A stretch of DNA of 64,000 bases from Paraburkholderia sp. PGU19 (GTDB lineage: Bacteria > Pseudomonadota > Gammaproteobacteria > Burkholderiales > Burkholderiaceae): contig NZ_AP023179.1 of the NCBI RefSeq assembly GCF_013426915.1, positions 2,790,001 through 2,854,000 of the forward strand. The letters run 5' to 3'. Below the pieces are notes generated by a model. It saw only the letters and a list, made by a program, of their open reading frames with translations, did no database searches and had not been told where the DNA came from. Each line of letters begins with the position of its first letter. Position 1 is the stretch's first letter. The position numbers and the translations under genes were made by a program. This document shows positions 1 through 9,451 of the stretch, in pieces.

Positions 1-184
1 CCGACGGCGTGTACCTGTGCCTCTGCACGAAGCGCCCCAAGCTGATGCGACTGACATGCCCTCGAAGGTCCGCGGTGTCGCACGGAGCTGCCGTTCGAAT
101 GTCCGCTTAATCGCGCAGACGAACGTCAGGTGTTGACACAAGAGACATTGGATAGAGCCAGGCGCAATGAAACGGTCGCTACCC

Positions 185-982
185 TCAGTGGGCAAAGCCT
201 GTACGGTCAGTTCGCCGAATGCTAGACGTCGATTTTTGTGCGCCTACCGTATGGTAATCGCAAATGGAGCCGCCCGGGGAGTAGGTCTGTCCGTTCCAAA
301 CGCACTTGGCGGCCGGATCAGGAGACCGGACAGGCGGACTTGCTGCGGCCGCAGCATTCACTGTCTGCCTTGCTTTGAGTTGGGCGCGCAGATCGGATAT
401 CGTTTCTTTTTGCTGTTCGCCAACCTGCCGAAGTTTTTTGATCGCTTCTTTATCAGACGCGCTGGCTTTTTGCATTTGCCGAATCCGCCATATATCTGCG
501 AGTGCAGTTTTCGCATTGATGCAAGCGATCGTTGCGCGATCTTGCATGTATTGTCCGAATTCCGGCGTTGTTTTTTTATCGAAACTCGGAATATGCAACT
601 CGTATTGCAGACCTACGACTCCTTCGTTGTACGCGAAGCTACCCTTTTGAAGCTTATTTCGACAATCTGACTGCAACATTTCCATCCTGTCGGCGGATAT
701 CCCTTGAGCGCCGCCGAACATGCTTTTGTCAATGCTCTTTCCACCCAGGCAGAACAGAATCATTACCGCCCTCTCAAGCGTTGAGCCGTAGCCATCGCCC
801 AAAGCCACGCAGGTCCGGCGGATTTTTTCATCCGTTAGTGAATATTTCTTCTCGAATTGCGCAATCCTCTCTTTTGCGTCACCTTCGTCATCGGCCATAG
901 CTTCCGTGCACGCGGCGGCGACTATAAACAAAAGCAGAAGAGCATGCTTTAGTAGTGCCGGATTCTTCATCATCGATGACAT
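185..982 (-). CDS. Secreted coiled-coil protein, unknown function
   Basis: The protein has about 265 residues and was not matched to a family. The N-terminus has basic residues and a hydrophobic stretch (LLLLFIVAAAC) typical of a Sec signal peptide, followed by charged sequence (DDEGDAKERIAQFEKKYS). A probable coiled coil lies near residues 175-205 (EAIKKLRQVGEQQKETISDL), and the C-terminus is Pro/Ala-rich. I chose the ATG at 982 because GGAGGAAAAC directly precedes it; a GTG at 994 is also in frame. It is probably periplasmic. It stands alone, with no gene neighbour that suggests a role. Confidence 0.6.
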   Translation of the reverse strand: MSSMMKNPALLKHALLLLFIVAAACTEAMADDEGDAKERIAQFEKKYSLTDEKIRRTCVALGDGYGSTLERAVMILFCLGGKSIDKSMFGGAQGISADRMEMLQSDCRNKLQKGSFAYNEGVVGLQYELHIPSFDKKTTPEFGQYMQDRATIACINAKTALADIWRIRQMQKASASDKEAIKKLRQVGEQQKETISDLRAQLKARQTVNAAAAASPPVRSPDPAAKCVWNGQTYSPGGSICDYHTVGAQKSTSSIRRTDRTGFAH

Positions 983-994
983 GTTTTCCTCCAC

Positions 995-1901
995 CAGAGA
1001 CGTCGGACAGACGGATTCTTTAGTCAGTTCGCTCTGTGGCCGTTCATCGGACGCTACCCTTTATCGGTTCGTACATGTGTGGCAAATCACACATTCCGAT
1101 CCGTTAACTGTAGGGCTTCTTCAGTTCCCTCGACCTCGACATCGGCCGCGGGTCACTGGTCACTGGTCGCTGGTTGCACTCAATTCAGCGACGACGTTCT
1201 TCCGGAAGTCCTCCGTCCGTTCCCAAAGAGATGCGGTCATTCGAATGGCCGAGGACTTAACTCGACGAACGGCTGGTAGTGGGCCGTTCCCTGCCGTCGC
1301 CGGGGGCGGCACCGACGGATGCGTGCCCGCGGCGAAGCGTGCTGTTATGCCGAATTACACGACATTTTTCGTGTCTAACATGAGGTTGAAACTGCCGCTA
1401 CGCCAACACTACGCTTATAGCGATCGCGCGGTTCCCGCGCGCTTCACAAATGGGTCAGTTTCTGTGAGCGTCAAAGCAGCCGGTCCATCCAGCACCGCGT
1501 TCGAGTCGGCGTCTGCGAGTAAGGCATACCGCATGCTGCATTTCCCGTTCGGCGGGACGGCCTACCCGCGCGATGCGCATCGCCATTGAAAGTCGATTTC
1601 TTCAGGCACGAGGGAATAAGCGTCGATCAATCGCGTTATCTATCGCAATGGCAGTCTGACGATCGGAGCGTGATTCGTTGTCCGATCCTGCTTGCGCCCT
1701 GTGCCGGCGCTGTCGGTATGTGCTTTGACGGATCCCGCGGCACTGGAATGAATGCCAGCCACCAAGCCTGGAGTGATCTTGAGTCACGACATAGTTCAAC
1801 CCGGATGGCTGCGGATTACGCATTGGATCAACGCGAAGTCGCGCGCGACTGGCGGCATCGCACCGCTAGCGTTGCGCCAATTGGATGCGTGGAGATGCGC
1901 T
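995..1901. other. Intergenic stretch without a recognisable gene
   Basis: Open frames here are short, lack ribosome binding sites and resemble no family I know. An imperfect palindrome (arms ACACGA and TCGTGT) lies at 1355-1378, and short iterated 'tcactgg' units lie near 1150. I see no transposase remnant. Confidence 0.5.
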
Positions 1902-2213
1902 ATGGAAAACCTCACGAGAACTCGCCCGACGCTTACTGTGTTGGTGCTCCTGCTGGCTGGATGTGCCGTCGGCGGCGTGCCACAAAGCGGGCCGCACCTG
2001 AGCCCAACGGAGTGCCGCGACTTGGCCGCACTTAGAAGCAACGCGCCTCCGACGATGGCGCAACACCACAGCAAGCTTGCGGCCCTCAGGAAAGCGGGCT
2101 ACGACCCGTCACCATGGTACGACGACCCATACTACCCAGAGGATCTACAGGCGGCGCAGCGCCTGGTCGACTATTGGTTCGAAACGGAGTGCCAGCAGTT
2201 TCAACCCGGGTGA
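1902..2213 (+). CDS. Small lipoprotein, DUF4148-like
   Basis: The protein has 103 residues. After a short basic start, the segment LTVLVLLLAGC is a classical lipobox, so the protein should be lipidated at Cys and sit in a membrane facing the periplasm. The C-terminal half (AALRKAGYDPSPWYDD, then YPEDLQAAQRLV) resembles the 'L..aGY.P......YP.dlQaAe..v' pattern of DUF4148 proteins, which are mostly found in Burkholderiales. The open frame extends 50 codons upstream, but only the ATG at 1902 places the signal sequence at the N-terminus. Function is unknown. Confidence 0.7.
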   Translation: MENLTRTRPTLTVLVLLLAGCAVGGVPQSGPHLSPTECRDLAALRSNAPPTMAQHHSKLAALRKAGYDPSPWYDDPYYPEDLQAAQRLVDYWFETECQQFQPG

Positions 2214-2647
2214 GAAGCTCCGGAGCCACTGCGGACATCCGTGAGGCCCGCTTCGGATTGATTTCCTGTCGTTTTGACCCATCACATTCCAAACCACGGG
2301 CCGACTTTTCCAACACAATCCTGTGCACTGCGGACTTTCGACTGTCGCTGATGATCGTCTGATGTGGGTCGAGAGTACTCATTCGCTGACACCGACCGAG
2401 ACATTGGTGGCCATGTCTCAAATCGGCCTACCCCGGACTGATGTTGTACGACAGTGTTGTCCGCCGTCGATATGATTGCATTCGGCGGAAGGCGACCCAC
2501 TCCGGCCCTCCGACTCAGCGAGAAATCAAAGGCAGTTTCCGGGGGTACAACCGCCATTCACTCCGGCACATCGGACGGCGCGTGATCGGTCGATTAGGGA
2601 AATTCGGACATCGAGCGATAGACGGCGTCAAGCAGCACGGCCGGTCA
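2214..2647. other. Intergenic flank of the IS21 element
   Basis: No convincing gene. Frames on both strands are Arg/Ser/Pro-rich and look like non-coding translation. The stretch ends at the left end of the IS21 copy. Confidence 0.4.
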
Positions 2648-2690
2648 GCGACAACTATCTTGGCCGGTCGACGGGTGTAGTTGTCGCTGG

Positions 2691-3512
2691 TTAAGAGGCC
2701 ATAGTTGTCGCTCCTTCTTCGTAGTTGTCGCTGGGTAATTGTCGTCGGCGCACGCTCTGTTTGTCGCTGGCCTTACGGCGGCGATAGCTCTCAACGTTCA
2801 GTTCGAAGATCGTCGAGTGATGCACGAGCCGATCGATAGCGGCGATGGTCATGCCGGGGTCGGGGAAGACATCGTTCCAGCCCGAGAAGGGCTGGTTGGC
2901 TGTAATCAGAAGGCTTTTGCGCTCATACCTCTCGGCGATCAGTTCGAACAGCACGCTGGTTTCGGCCTGGTCCTTGCGCGCGTACGACAGATCATCAAGG
3001 ATGATGAGATCGAAGCGATCGAGCTTCGCAAGTGCGGACGGCAATTGCAGGCTTTGGCGCGCAGCCTGCAACTTCTGGACGAGTTCACTGGTGCGCGTGA
3101 ACAGCACCCGGTAACCGGCGTCGATCAACGCATGGCCGATGGCCGATCCCAGATGACTCTTGCCGGCGCCAGGCGGCCCGAACAGGAGAATTGTGGCGCC
3201 TTTCTCCAGCCAGGACTCCCCAGTTGCCAGCGCCGTGACATGTGCTTTCGAGACCATTGGCACCATACCGAAGTCGAAGGTGGCGAGCGTTTTGGTCGGA
3301 TCCAGATGCGACTCAGCACGGTGCCGCTCGATGCGTCGTTTGGCACGTTCGGCCAGTTCGTGCTCGAGCAGCGCGCTGAGCAGGCGCGCGGCCTGCCATC
3401 CTTCCTTGTCTGAACGCTCGGCGAACTCGGGCCACAACCTGCCGATTGTTGGCAAACGCAACTCGTTGAGCATCAGGGCCATGCGGCCGTTGTCATGGGC
3501 GGGTGCATTCAT
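2691..3512 (-). CDS. istB: IS21 helper ATPase IstB
   Basis: This 273-residue AAA+ ATPase assists the IstA transposase in target selection and integration. The Walker A motif GPPGAGKS is at about residues 112-119 and a Walker B-like LIILDDLSY follows near residue 175; the N-terminal region MLNELRLPTIGRLWPE is the usual IstB DNA-binding part. Its start overlaps the istA stop by four bases (ATGA), indicating translational coupling. Length is normal and no disruption is visible. The stop codon lies inside the terminal repeat zone of the element. Confidence 0.93.
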   Translation of the reverse strand: MNAPAHDNGRMALMLNELRLPTIGRLWPEFAERSDKEGWQAARLLSALLEHELAERAKRRIERHRAESHLDPTKTLATFDFGMVPMVSKAHVTALATGESWLEKGATILLFGPPGAGKSHLGSAIGHALIDAGYRVLFTRTSELVQKLQAARQSLQLPSALAKLDRFDLIILDDLSYARKDQAETSVLFELIAERYERKSLLITANQPFSGWNDVFPDPGMTIAAIDRLVHHSTIFELNVESYRRRKASDKQSVRRRQLPSDNYEEGATTMAS

Positions 3513-5002
3513 GCCGCCACCTTGTGGAGCAATGCGTCATAGACTGCGACAGGTGGCATCTGAACGACCACCTCGGGACACAAGGTTTGGCGTGGCGCGA
3601 ATTCGTCGCGCAACTGCTTCAGATCGGGCAGTTCGCCTGCTTCGAACAACGCGTCGAGCCGCTCAGCGAGTACGGCCTCTACGCCGTGGCGGCCCGCGAG
3701 TTCAAGCAGGCCTACCATGATCTTGCAGGCTTGGCGTTGCGTCAGTTGCGCCTCCAGCCGCTCCCAGGTTCGACGGTAAGCCTCGCGGGGAAACAGTGCG
3801 TCACGAAACGCGAGCCCCTTGAACGCCTGAGGTTTGCGCCTGAGCGAGTCGATGAAGTGGCGGTAATCAAGTGCGTGGCGGTTGTCGGCAGCACGGGTGC
3901 CTCGTGAGGTGCTGTGCACCAGTGCGCCAGACAGGTAGCAGTCGAGCCGGTCACCATAGATCCGCACCTTCAGCCGGTGGCCGATCAGGCGCGACGGTGC
4001 ACTGTAGAGGATGCCGCGCACGGTAAATGTGCTGCAGCGGGTCACGAGTGCTTCGTCCTCAACGAATTCAGTGGTACGACGTTCAGGCAGATCCCGCAGT
4101 TGTTCGCGCTCAATGCGAAACGCAGCGGCGTTGCGCCGGTTTCGACGCATTACCACCTCACGTACGAATTCATCGTAGGCGGGCCGGTCAGCGAAGTCGC
4201 GATGGCCTCGAAGCATCAAGGCCTGGTCGACAGCATCCTTCAGATACCGATGCGAGGACTCCACACTCCCGTTCTCGTGACCCAGACCGCGATTGTTACG
4301 CGTGCCCTCCATGCCGTAATGATCGAGCAGAGCTGCGTAACGCGTCGTGAAGTCCTCCTGTTCGGTCAGATTCCTGAAGGCGGCCGACAGACTGTCAGTG
4401 CGATGTTCACGCGGGCAGCCTCCCGCCTGCCATAGCGCGTTCTGCAATCCGGTCGCGAGGGCTTCGAAACTCTCACCACCCTCGACTACGTTTGCATACT
4501 CCCAGCGTGAGAACGCCAGCACGAAGTGATACAGCCGGTGGCCAAACGGGGCGCCGCCGATCGTCACGCACAGCTTGCTCATATCGGTGAAGTCCGACAG
4601 TCCGCGCACGCCGGGCTGATGCTCCTGAGGGAAGAACACTTCCTGGGTGGGGCCCTCAAGAGCCCGCCACTGGCGAATACGCCGTTCTAGCGTACGTCGC
4701 ATGCTATCGGGATAACGATCCGGATGATCATCCTGCAGTTTGCGCAGGATTGTGATGCCCATCAGGTGGGGCGCGTTGCGCAGCAACGGCACGACTTCGC
4801 TATCCCAGACCTCGGCGAACGGATCGGGACGGGTCCGCCACGAATGCCGTGGCTTCTGGGATGGCAAGGTTGCATCACGTTCGATGCGGCGTGCCGTACG
4901 CACGCTGATGCCGGTCTTGGCGGCCGCCACTTCCTGCGAATGATGTTTGCGCTTGTTCATGTAGAGACGAACCTGTTGGTCGGTGATGCGGGTTCCAGAC
5001 AT
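3509..5002 (-). CDS. istA: IS21 transposase IstA
   Basis: This 497-residue DDE transposase carries out strand cleavage and joining for the element. The N-terminus has an HTH (HSQEVAAAKTGISVRTARRI). The integrase core follows, with Asp in the SDFTDMSKLCVTIGG segment, a second region around HRTDSLSAAF and Glu in GHENGSVESSH. The C-terminus carries a Mu-type beta-barrel region. Length matches the IS21 norm and no frameshift is seen. It is translated together with istB from the same minus-strand message. Confidence 0.93.
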   Translation of the reverse strand: MSGTRITDQQVRLYMNKRKHHSQEVAAAKTGISVRTARRIERDATLPSQKPRHSWRTRPDPFAEVWDSEVVPLLRNAPHLMGITILRKLQDDHPDRYPDSMRRTLERRIRQWRALEGPTQEVFFPQEHQPGVRGLSDFTDMSKLCVTIGGAPFGHRLYHFVLAFSRWEYANVVEGGESFEALATGLQNALWQAGGCPREHRTDSLSAAFRNLTEQEDFTTRYAALLDHYGMEGTRNNRGLGHENGSVESSHRYLKDAVDQALMLRGHRDFADRPAYDEFVREVVMRRNRRNAAAFRIEREQLRDLPERRTTEFVEDEALVTRCSTFTVRGILYSAPSRLIGHRLKVRIYGDRLDCYLSGALVHSTSRGTRAADNRHALDYRHFIDSLRRKPQAFKGLAFRDALFPREAYRRTWERLEAQLTQRQACKIMVGLLELAGRHGVEAVLAERLDALFEAGELPDLKQLRDEFAPRQTLCPEVVVQMPPVAVYDALLHKVAA

Positions 5003-5214
5003 GAGCTGACCGCTTCTTCTTTAAGCTTCGATCAGCCCATCCTAAAGCCCCGCCGACACAGCGCTGCCGGTGGCTCGTCGTCTCCGGCGGCTACGCCGCC
5101 TGCGACTCCTCACCACCGGCCAAAACAATCGTCAACGACCGGCCAAGATAATTGTCGCCGCCCAGAGCGATCCATTCCACTGCGCGAAAGGCCGCTGTGC
5201 GAGCGTGGCATGCA

Positions 5215-5421
5215 TCAGGTCGGGCTTGCAGTGCTAAAAGCCGGCATTGCCCAAGCGTAAGTCTCTGCGCCAACCCTTTCCGGCGAGCACCCGGTATAGG
5301 CGCAGAAGTGCCGAAAGTCATCCATCGCCGTGCGCCCGAATTCGTTCGTCCCTAACGGACGATCAGTCAGCATCTTGGCCAGAATCTCGCCAGGTTTTCC
5401 GAAGCTCATGGCCACCTCCAT
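5215..5421 (-). CDS. Small hypothetical protein
   Basis: The frame encodes about 68 residues (64 from a second ATG at 5409). It contains a compact acidic and aromatic segment (FGRTAMDDFRHFCAYTG) that looks like genuine protein rather than shadow translation. A GGAGGTG sequence lies between the two candidate ATGs. I do not recognise the family. It sits between the IS21 right end and an acetyltransferase on the same strand. Confidence 0.4.
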   Translation of the reverse strand: MEVAMSFGKPGEILAKMLTDRPLGTNEFGRTAMDDFRHFCAYTGCSPERVGAETYAWAMPAFSTASPT

Positions 5422-5546
5422 TGCTGCCGGGTACTGCGATCTGCGCCCACGCGAGCGTCTGCTACAGCCGCGTTGCATTTTGAATTTGCAGTTACACAGC
5501 CCTATAACCGCTTGATGCATTAGGACTGTTGGACATAAACATTGCC

Positions 5547-6671
5547 TTAAACCGCAGCAAGACTCTCCTCCGTTTTGTCAACTGGCGGTTGCCAACGGAA
5601 GAGCCGACGGAGGTTCTCCCCCTGAAAGGCGAGTAGTCCCCATCGTGTGTTTGCGATTTGCATACTCCACATCGTCAAGATGTGGTTACGACTCCAGTAG
5701 CCTTTATATTTTTCGGAGCCGGCACCGCAGTCAAGGTCGAGCTGATGTTCGAGCGCCCATTTAACGCAATGCTCTGTCGCAATGGCGCCGGGCGACTGCC
5801 GCGAGTAGGCGGGATCAAAGCCCCCTATAAGATCGTCCACACAGGTCTTGCCCAACCCTAAAATGTTCACCGCAAGCGGCGCGCCATCGAGGCTGACGAC
5901 CACGAGTCGCGCAATGACTTCGCCATCGGTCTGGTTGAGCAAGGCGACAAGAAAATTTCGATATTCCATTGAGTATAACCATGCCCCCTTTTTGTCCACG
6001 CGATCGGCCCACTGGCGCTTGCAGTGAAACATCCAATCCACCAAACGAGCATTTTCCTCGCCGTCCTCGGGTCCAAGAAAGCGAATTCTCACATCCCCCT
6101 TTTTCGACAGGCGCCGTTCCAGTGCACCAGGCTTGTTTTTGAATAATGTTCCAAGCGACGAGCTAAAAGACCTCCAATCGGTCTCACTGCGCAACATTGC
6201 GACCGCCACTGGATGCACCGTCTTCGTTACAACGCCTCGCTTCCTCGACGCCAGTTCAAACAATTTGGAATCAGCATTCAGAAACGGTAGGAGGATGATA
6301 TCGGCGCCGCATCGCTTTTGGACCGCGGACCACGCGCGTTCAATCGCCTTCCGAGCCGTCGGTCCGTCCTGCACAAGGATGTTCGTATAGTCCGTAGATT
6401 CGCTCGCAAGCGGACGCACAACCGTCCAACAGAGCTTCCGGTACACGACGAGCGGCCATACCATGACAAGCCGACCTTGCTGGCGCAAGGTGATGCAGCA
6501 TAGTTTCCTGCCGCGTGGTTGGGCGACCTTGGTCCAGCACAACCAGCATGCTGCGAAAGCCTGGTGGTAGCGGCCTTCCGCTCTTGACCAGAGCTCGTTC
6601 CATTCCGGTTTCAGGGCACGAAACTCGACAGGGTCACTGACAATGTCAAGACGCAAATTCGGTTCATCCAT
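5547..6671 (-). CDS. BcsL/CelD-type GNAT acetyltransferase
   Basis: The protein has 374 residues and belongs to the GNAT-fold family of acyltransferases linked to cellulose and exopolysaccharide loci (CelD/BcsL, Acetyltransf_6). Family-like features are the N-terminal EWNELWSRAEGRYHQ block, the CITLRQQGRLVMVWPLV strand pair, and a C-terminal acetyl-CoA-fold region (VVSLDGAPLAVNILGLG, then HCVKWALEHQLDLDCGAG). The frame is open for 35 more codons upstream. I chose ATG 6671 because GAGGAA lies just before it and the N-terminus then aligns with the paralogue at 31318-32454. It probably acylates a surface polysaccharide or its precursor. The substrate is unknown. Confidence 0.75.
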   Translation of the reverse strand: MDEPNLRLDIVSDPVEFRALKPEWNELWSRAEGRYHQAFAACWLCWTKVAQPRGRKLCCITLRQQGRLVMVWPLVVYRKLCWTVVRPLASESTDYTNILVQDGPTARKAIERAWSAVQKRCGADIILLPFLNADSKLFELASRKRGVVTKTVHPVAVAMLRSETDWRSFSSSLGTLFKNKPGALERRLSKKGDVRIRFLGPEDGEENARLVDWMFHCKRQWADRVDKKGAWLYSMEYRNFLVALLNQTDGEVIARLVVVSLDGAPLAVNILGLGKTCVDDLIGGFDPAYSRQSPGAIATEHCVKWALEHQLDLDCGAGSEKYKGYWSRNHILTMWSMQIANTRWGLLAFQGENLRRLFRWQPPVDKTEESLAAV

Positions 6672-6924
6672 ATGTTCCTCGGGTGGTGCCACTGGTAGGC
6701 CAGCTCGATAGAAATCGTCGTTTGTAGCAAGCCGGAGGCGCCAAGCAGGCAATACGTAAGGTGCAATCTTAGGCAAATGAAGATTGGATTCCAGTGCAAG
6801 CTTGCGTGCTTTGTGCGGAAACTCACATAGCCATTAAACGATTACCCGGATATTGCTACAGGTGGATGAACCAGATGATGGTGAGAGGTTGAGCGCATCA
6901 CTCAACAAAGCAGGGCACGCGGGC
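6672..6924. other. Upstream region of the acetyltransferase gene
   Basis: About 250 bases without a gene, between the acetyltransferase start and the left end of the IS4 remnant. It is AT-richer than its surroundings. I assign no specific promoter. Confidence 0.3.
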
Positions 6925-6926
6925 TA

Positions 6927-6957
6927 ATGCCGTTCACTAGCACTGAACGGCATTTTT
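6927..6957 (+). terminator. Hairpin with T-run at the IS4 tip
   Basis: A perfect 10-bp stem, ATGCCGTTCA (6927-6936) with TGAACGGCAT (6944-6953), has a 7-base loop and is followed by TTTTT. It matches a rho-independent terminator on the plus strand. At the left end of an insertion sequence it would block transcription entering the transposase gene from outside. Confidence 0.65.
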
Positions 6958-7015
6958 GCTTTTGATGCGGGAAGGTGTTGTAAACGCGGCGCCGAGCAGT
7001 TAACTTTTCGGCGCG

Positions 7016-7325
7016 ATGCTCTCCAGTCACCTGACCTTCCTGCTCGAAGCGCAACAGCCGGCCGACCTGAGCCGGCTGGCTGAGCATCTGCCCTACGAGT
7101 GGATCGAGCGCGCGGTGCAGGCCACGGGCGCAGCGAGTATCCGGCGCCGGCGCTTGCCTGCTGAGCAGGTGGTCTGGCTGGTGATCGCACTGGCAATGTA
7201 CCGCCACTGGTCGATCAGCGAGGTGCTCGACGGTCTCGATCTGGCCTTGCCCGACGAGGCCGCGCCGTTTGTCAGCAAGAGCGCGGCGGCGCGGGCACGC
7301 CAACGCATCGGCGAGGCACCGATGG
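7016..7325 (+). pseudogene. IS4-family transposase, N-terminal fragment
   Basis: About 100 residues match the N-terminal domain of IS4 transposases (LAEHLPYEWIERAVQATGAA, then LPAEQVVWLVIALAMYRH, then FVSKSAAARARQRIG). The frame continues a few codons into foreign sequence and stops at 7357. The whole DDE catalytic domain is missing, so it cannot be active. Confidence 0.8.
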
Positions 7326-7334
7326 CCGGTAGTG

Positions 7335-7736
7335 CTCGTAGTCAGGGACTCGGCTAAATCGAAAGGAAAACAGGAATCCGACTCGCTCGTCACGCCCTCG
7401 GGCGAACCGCAATTCGTGCGCGTCGACCGCGATTTCGTCGGGATGCTCGACAAGGAAATTTTCGATCGCTTCAGCGCTAACGCGCTCATGCGTTTCGACG
7501 ACGTCGGTGACGCAAATCACACCGTCACGCGAGCGCTTGTGCAGACCGATTCCGGACCGGTGCTCTACGACTTTCGCCATCATCCGCCACTTGTGCAGCG
7601 CTCGGGTAAGCGAATGACGGTCAACCGCGTGTTCTGGCGAGACGATGAAGTCGTGATGCAAAGCTCGCAGGGCTGGTTCCGATTCAAAATCGGCGTGTTG
7701 ATGAAGCTGCAGTCGTCTACGACGATTTACCATTGA
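7335..7736 (+). pseudogene. 5'-truncated gene of unknown function
   Basis: An open frame of about 130 residues enters from the IS4 fragment without its own start. It reads as real protein: GEPQFVRVDRDFVGMLD, then RFDDVGDANHTVTRALVQ, ending FRFKIGVLMKLQSSTTIYH. I do not recognise the family. It ends with TGA immediately before an in-frame ATG of the cytochrome frame (7737), so the two may once have been co-transcribed. The 5' part was lost with the IS4 rearrangement. Confidence 0.45.
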
Positions 7737-7808
7737 ATGCGCGCGTCCTCCGAACATACGCTCGCCAGCGACGACACACACCAGCTCGGCACGCAGCGCT
7801 GTCGAAAA

Positions 7809-8204
7809 ATGCCGGCATTGTCGACGATCATGCCGAGGTGCTGCGCGGCTGTCGTCGCGATTGCGGTTGCAATGCCGGCCCGGGCCGATGCGGAGGCCGA
7901 ACGCACAGGTTCCCAACTGACCGATGACGCCATCCTCAGCACATGGCGTGCCTTGCGCGCCGTCGATTGCGCCCGCTGCCATGGCAAGGACTATGGGGGG
8001 CTGGCGGCACCCTCGATTGTTGAGTACGTGCGTACTCAGAGCCGTGAGATGTTTGACCGGATGGTCCTTGACGGCCAGCCGTCACGCGGAATGCCTGCCT
8101 ATCGCGACAACCCCTCGATCGCTGAGCGCATCGACGATATCTACCGGTATTTTCTCGACCGTGCCGACGGCACCATCCCCGCCGACCCGCGGCCTGCGGC
8201 CTGC
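7809..8204 (+). pseudogene. Cytochrome c, 3' end lost to an IS
   Basis: A signal peptide (CCAAVVAIAVAMPARADA) precedes one c-type haem motif CARCH, within a region (STWRALRAVDCARCHGKDYG, then GQPSRGMPAYRDNPSIAERI) typical of small periplasmic cytochromes that serve dehydrogenases. A distal Met ligand could be in GMPAY. The frame may start at 7737 or, more plausibly, at 7809. From about 8205 the DNA becomes IS1111 transposase in another frame, so the native C-terminus is gone and the protein would end in about 60 foreign residues. A partner dehydrogenase is not present. Confidence 0.65.
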
Positions 8205-9150
8205 GGTGTTTCGCAAGAAGTCTTCGCGCAAGCAACTGCTCGAGTTCTTTGCCACGTTCCACCCTTGTACCGTCGTGATGGAGGCTTGCGCCGGCGCACA
8301 TTGGATGGCACGCAAGATCGGCGCGTTCGGACATATCGTCAAGCTGATCTCACCGCACTTCGTGCGTCCGTTCGTTAAGAGCAACAAGAATGACTTCGTT
8401 GATGCCGAGGCGATTTGCGAAGCTGCGTCGCGACCTTCGATGCGATTCGTAACGCCGAAGACGGAATCGCAGCAAACTCTTCTGGCACTCCATCGGGTTC
8501 GCCAGGCTTTCGTCCGCGATAGAGTGCGTACCACCAACCAGATGCACGGATTCCTTCTAGAATTCGGGATTAGCCTGCCGGTCGGTCATGCCGTTGTAAA
8601 ACGCCTTCCTTCAGTACTGGCCGAGCATCCACTGCCGCCGCGTCTGGTCTTGATACTCGAACAACTGCATGCGCACTTCAAATACCTTTCCGAGCAGATA
8701 CGCGCTATCGAGAAGGAAATCGAACGTCAACTCGCCGATGATCCGATCGGTCAGCGTCTGTTGACAATTCCAGGTGTCGGACCTGTCACGGCAAGTCTGC
8801 TCGCCTCGGAACTCGGTGATGGCAAACAGTATCGGTGCAGTCGCGACTTCTCGGCGTCGGTCGGACTGGTGCCAAGGCAATACAGCACAGGGGGAAGGTC
8901 AAACCTGCTCGGAATATCCAAGCGCGGTGACAAGAATCTCCGTCACCTGCTGGTCCAGTGTGCTCGAGCATTCATGCTGCGCCTGGACAAACAACATGGT
9001 CGGATCGCCGACTGGACTCGCGCAATGCTGGCGCGACGCCATTCGAGCGTGGTTGCTTGTGCGCTCGCCAGCAAGCTTGCGCGAGTTGCGTGGGCGATGG
9101 TGACCCATGACGCGGTGTTCGAGCGACAAGCATCCGTTACCGGCGCGTGA
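8205..9150 (+). pseudogene. IS110/IS1111-family transposase, N-terminus missing
   Basis: About 310 residues match IS1111-type DEDD transposases: MEACAGAHWMARKIGAFGH, then KSNKNDFVDAEAICEAASRP, then the C-terminal Tnp20 domain with LLTIPGVGPVTASLLASELG and VGLVPRQYSTGGRSNLLGI. The first 30 or so residues, including the first catalytic Asp of the RuvC-like domain, are absent; the frame instead starts inside the cytochrome sequence. It should be inactive. DNA to about 9260 probably belongs to the element's right part. Confidence 0.85.
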
Positions 9151-9451
9151 CGGACGTAGGGTCCACGGTTTAGAGTCAACCCATCAGGTTTTGCGACTGC
9201 TGATAATTGATGACGTGAACGGCCAAACGGCCTGACGGACACCCTGGAAGGTTAACCAGCTTTTAGAAGCTGCTCCTGTTATATGGACCGTCAGGCGCGA
9301 TTCTCATCGTGGCGCGAGGACTGTTCCTCACAACGACGCCGGATAGATTTGTGCAAGCCATCCACCCATCAAGATCGCTGTTGCAAAAACGGGGGTGACC
9401 ATAGATTAACCTTTTCATTGTTTCGACGACGAAAAGGAAGCTAAACCCATA

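Larger units (their letters stand above)
2648..5158 (-). mobile_element. IS21-family insertion sequence
   Basis: This is a 2.5 kb element holding istA and istB on the minus strand with overlapping ends. The outer ends form an inverted repeat of 23 bp with one mismatch: left arm 2648-2670 (GCGACAACTATCTTGGCC...), right arm 5136-5158 (the reverse complement reads GCGACAATTATCTTGGCC...). The left end also carries three direct copies of TAGTTGTCGCT at 2678, 2702 and 2722, the multiple terminal repeats typical of IS21 transposase binding. Both genes look full length, so the element may be active. I could not fix the exact termini or a target duplication. Confidence 0.85.
6925..7325 (+). mobile_element. 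IS4-family element, left end only
   Basis: The segment begins with TAATGCCGTTCA, an end sequence of the IS4 type, and continues into the N-terminal third of an IS4 transposase. The rest of the element, including the right end, is missing. Unrelated coding sequence starts near 7335, so a deletion removed the distal part. Confidence 0.6.

Noticed and set aside
1355..1378. Palindrome and nearby GTCTAAC resembling an integron attC or operator
   Set aside because: No matching second core site, no stem of attC type and no cassette-like gene were found; the palindrome is imperfect.
7272..7982. 236-codon minus frame
   Set aside because: It is antisense to the truncated gene and the cytochrome fragment, with no motif of its own.
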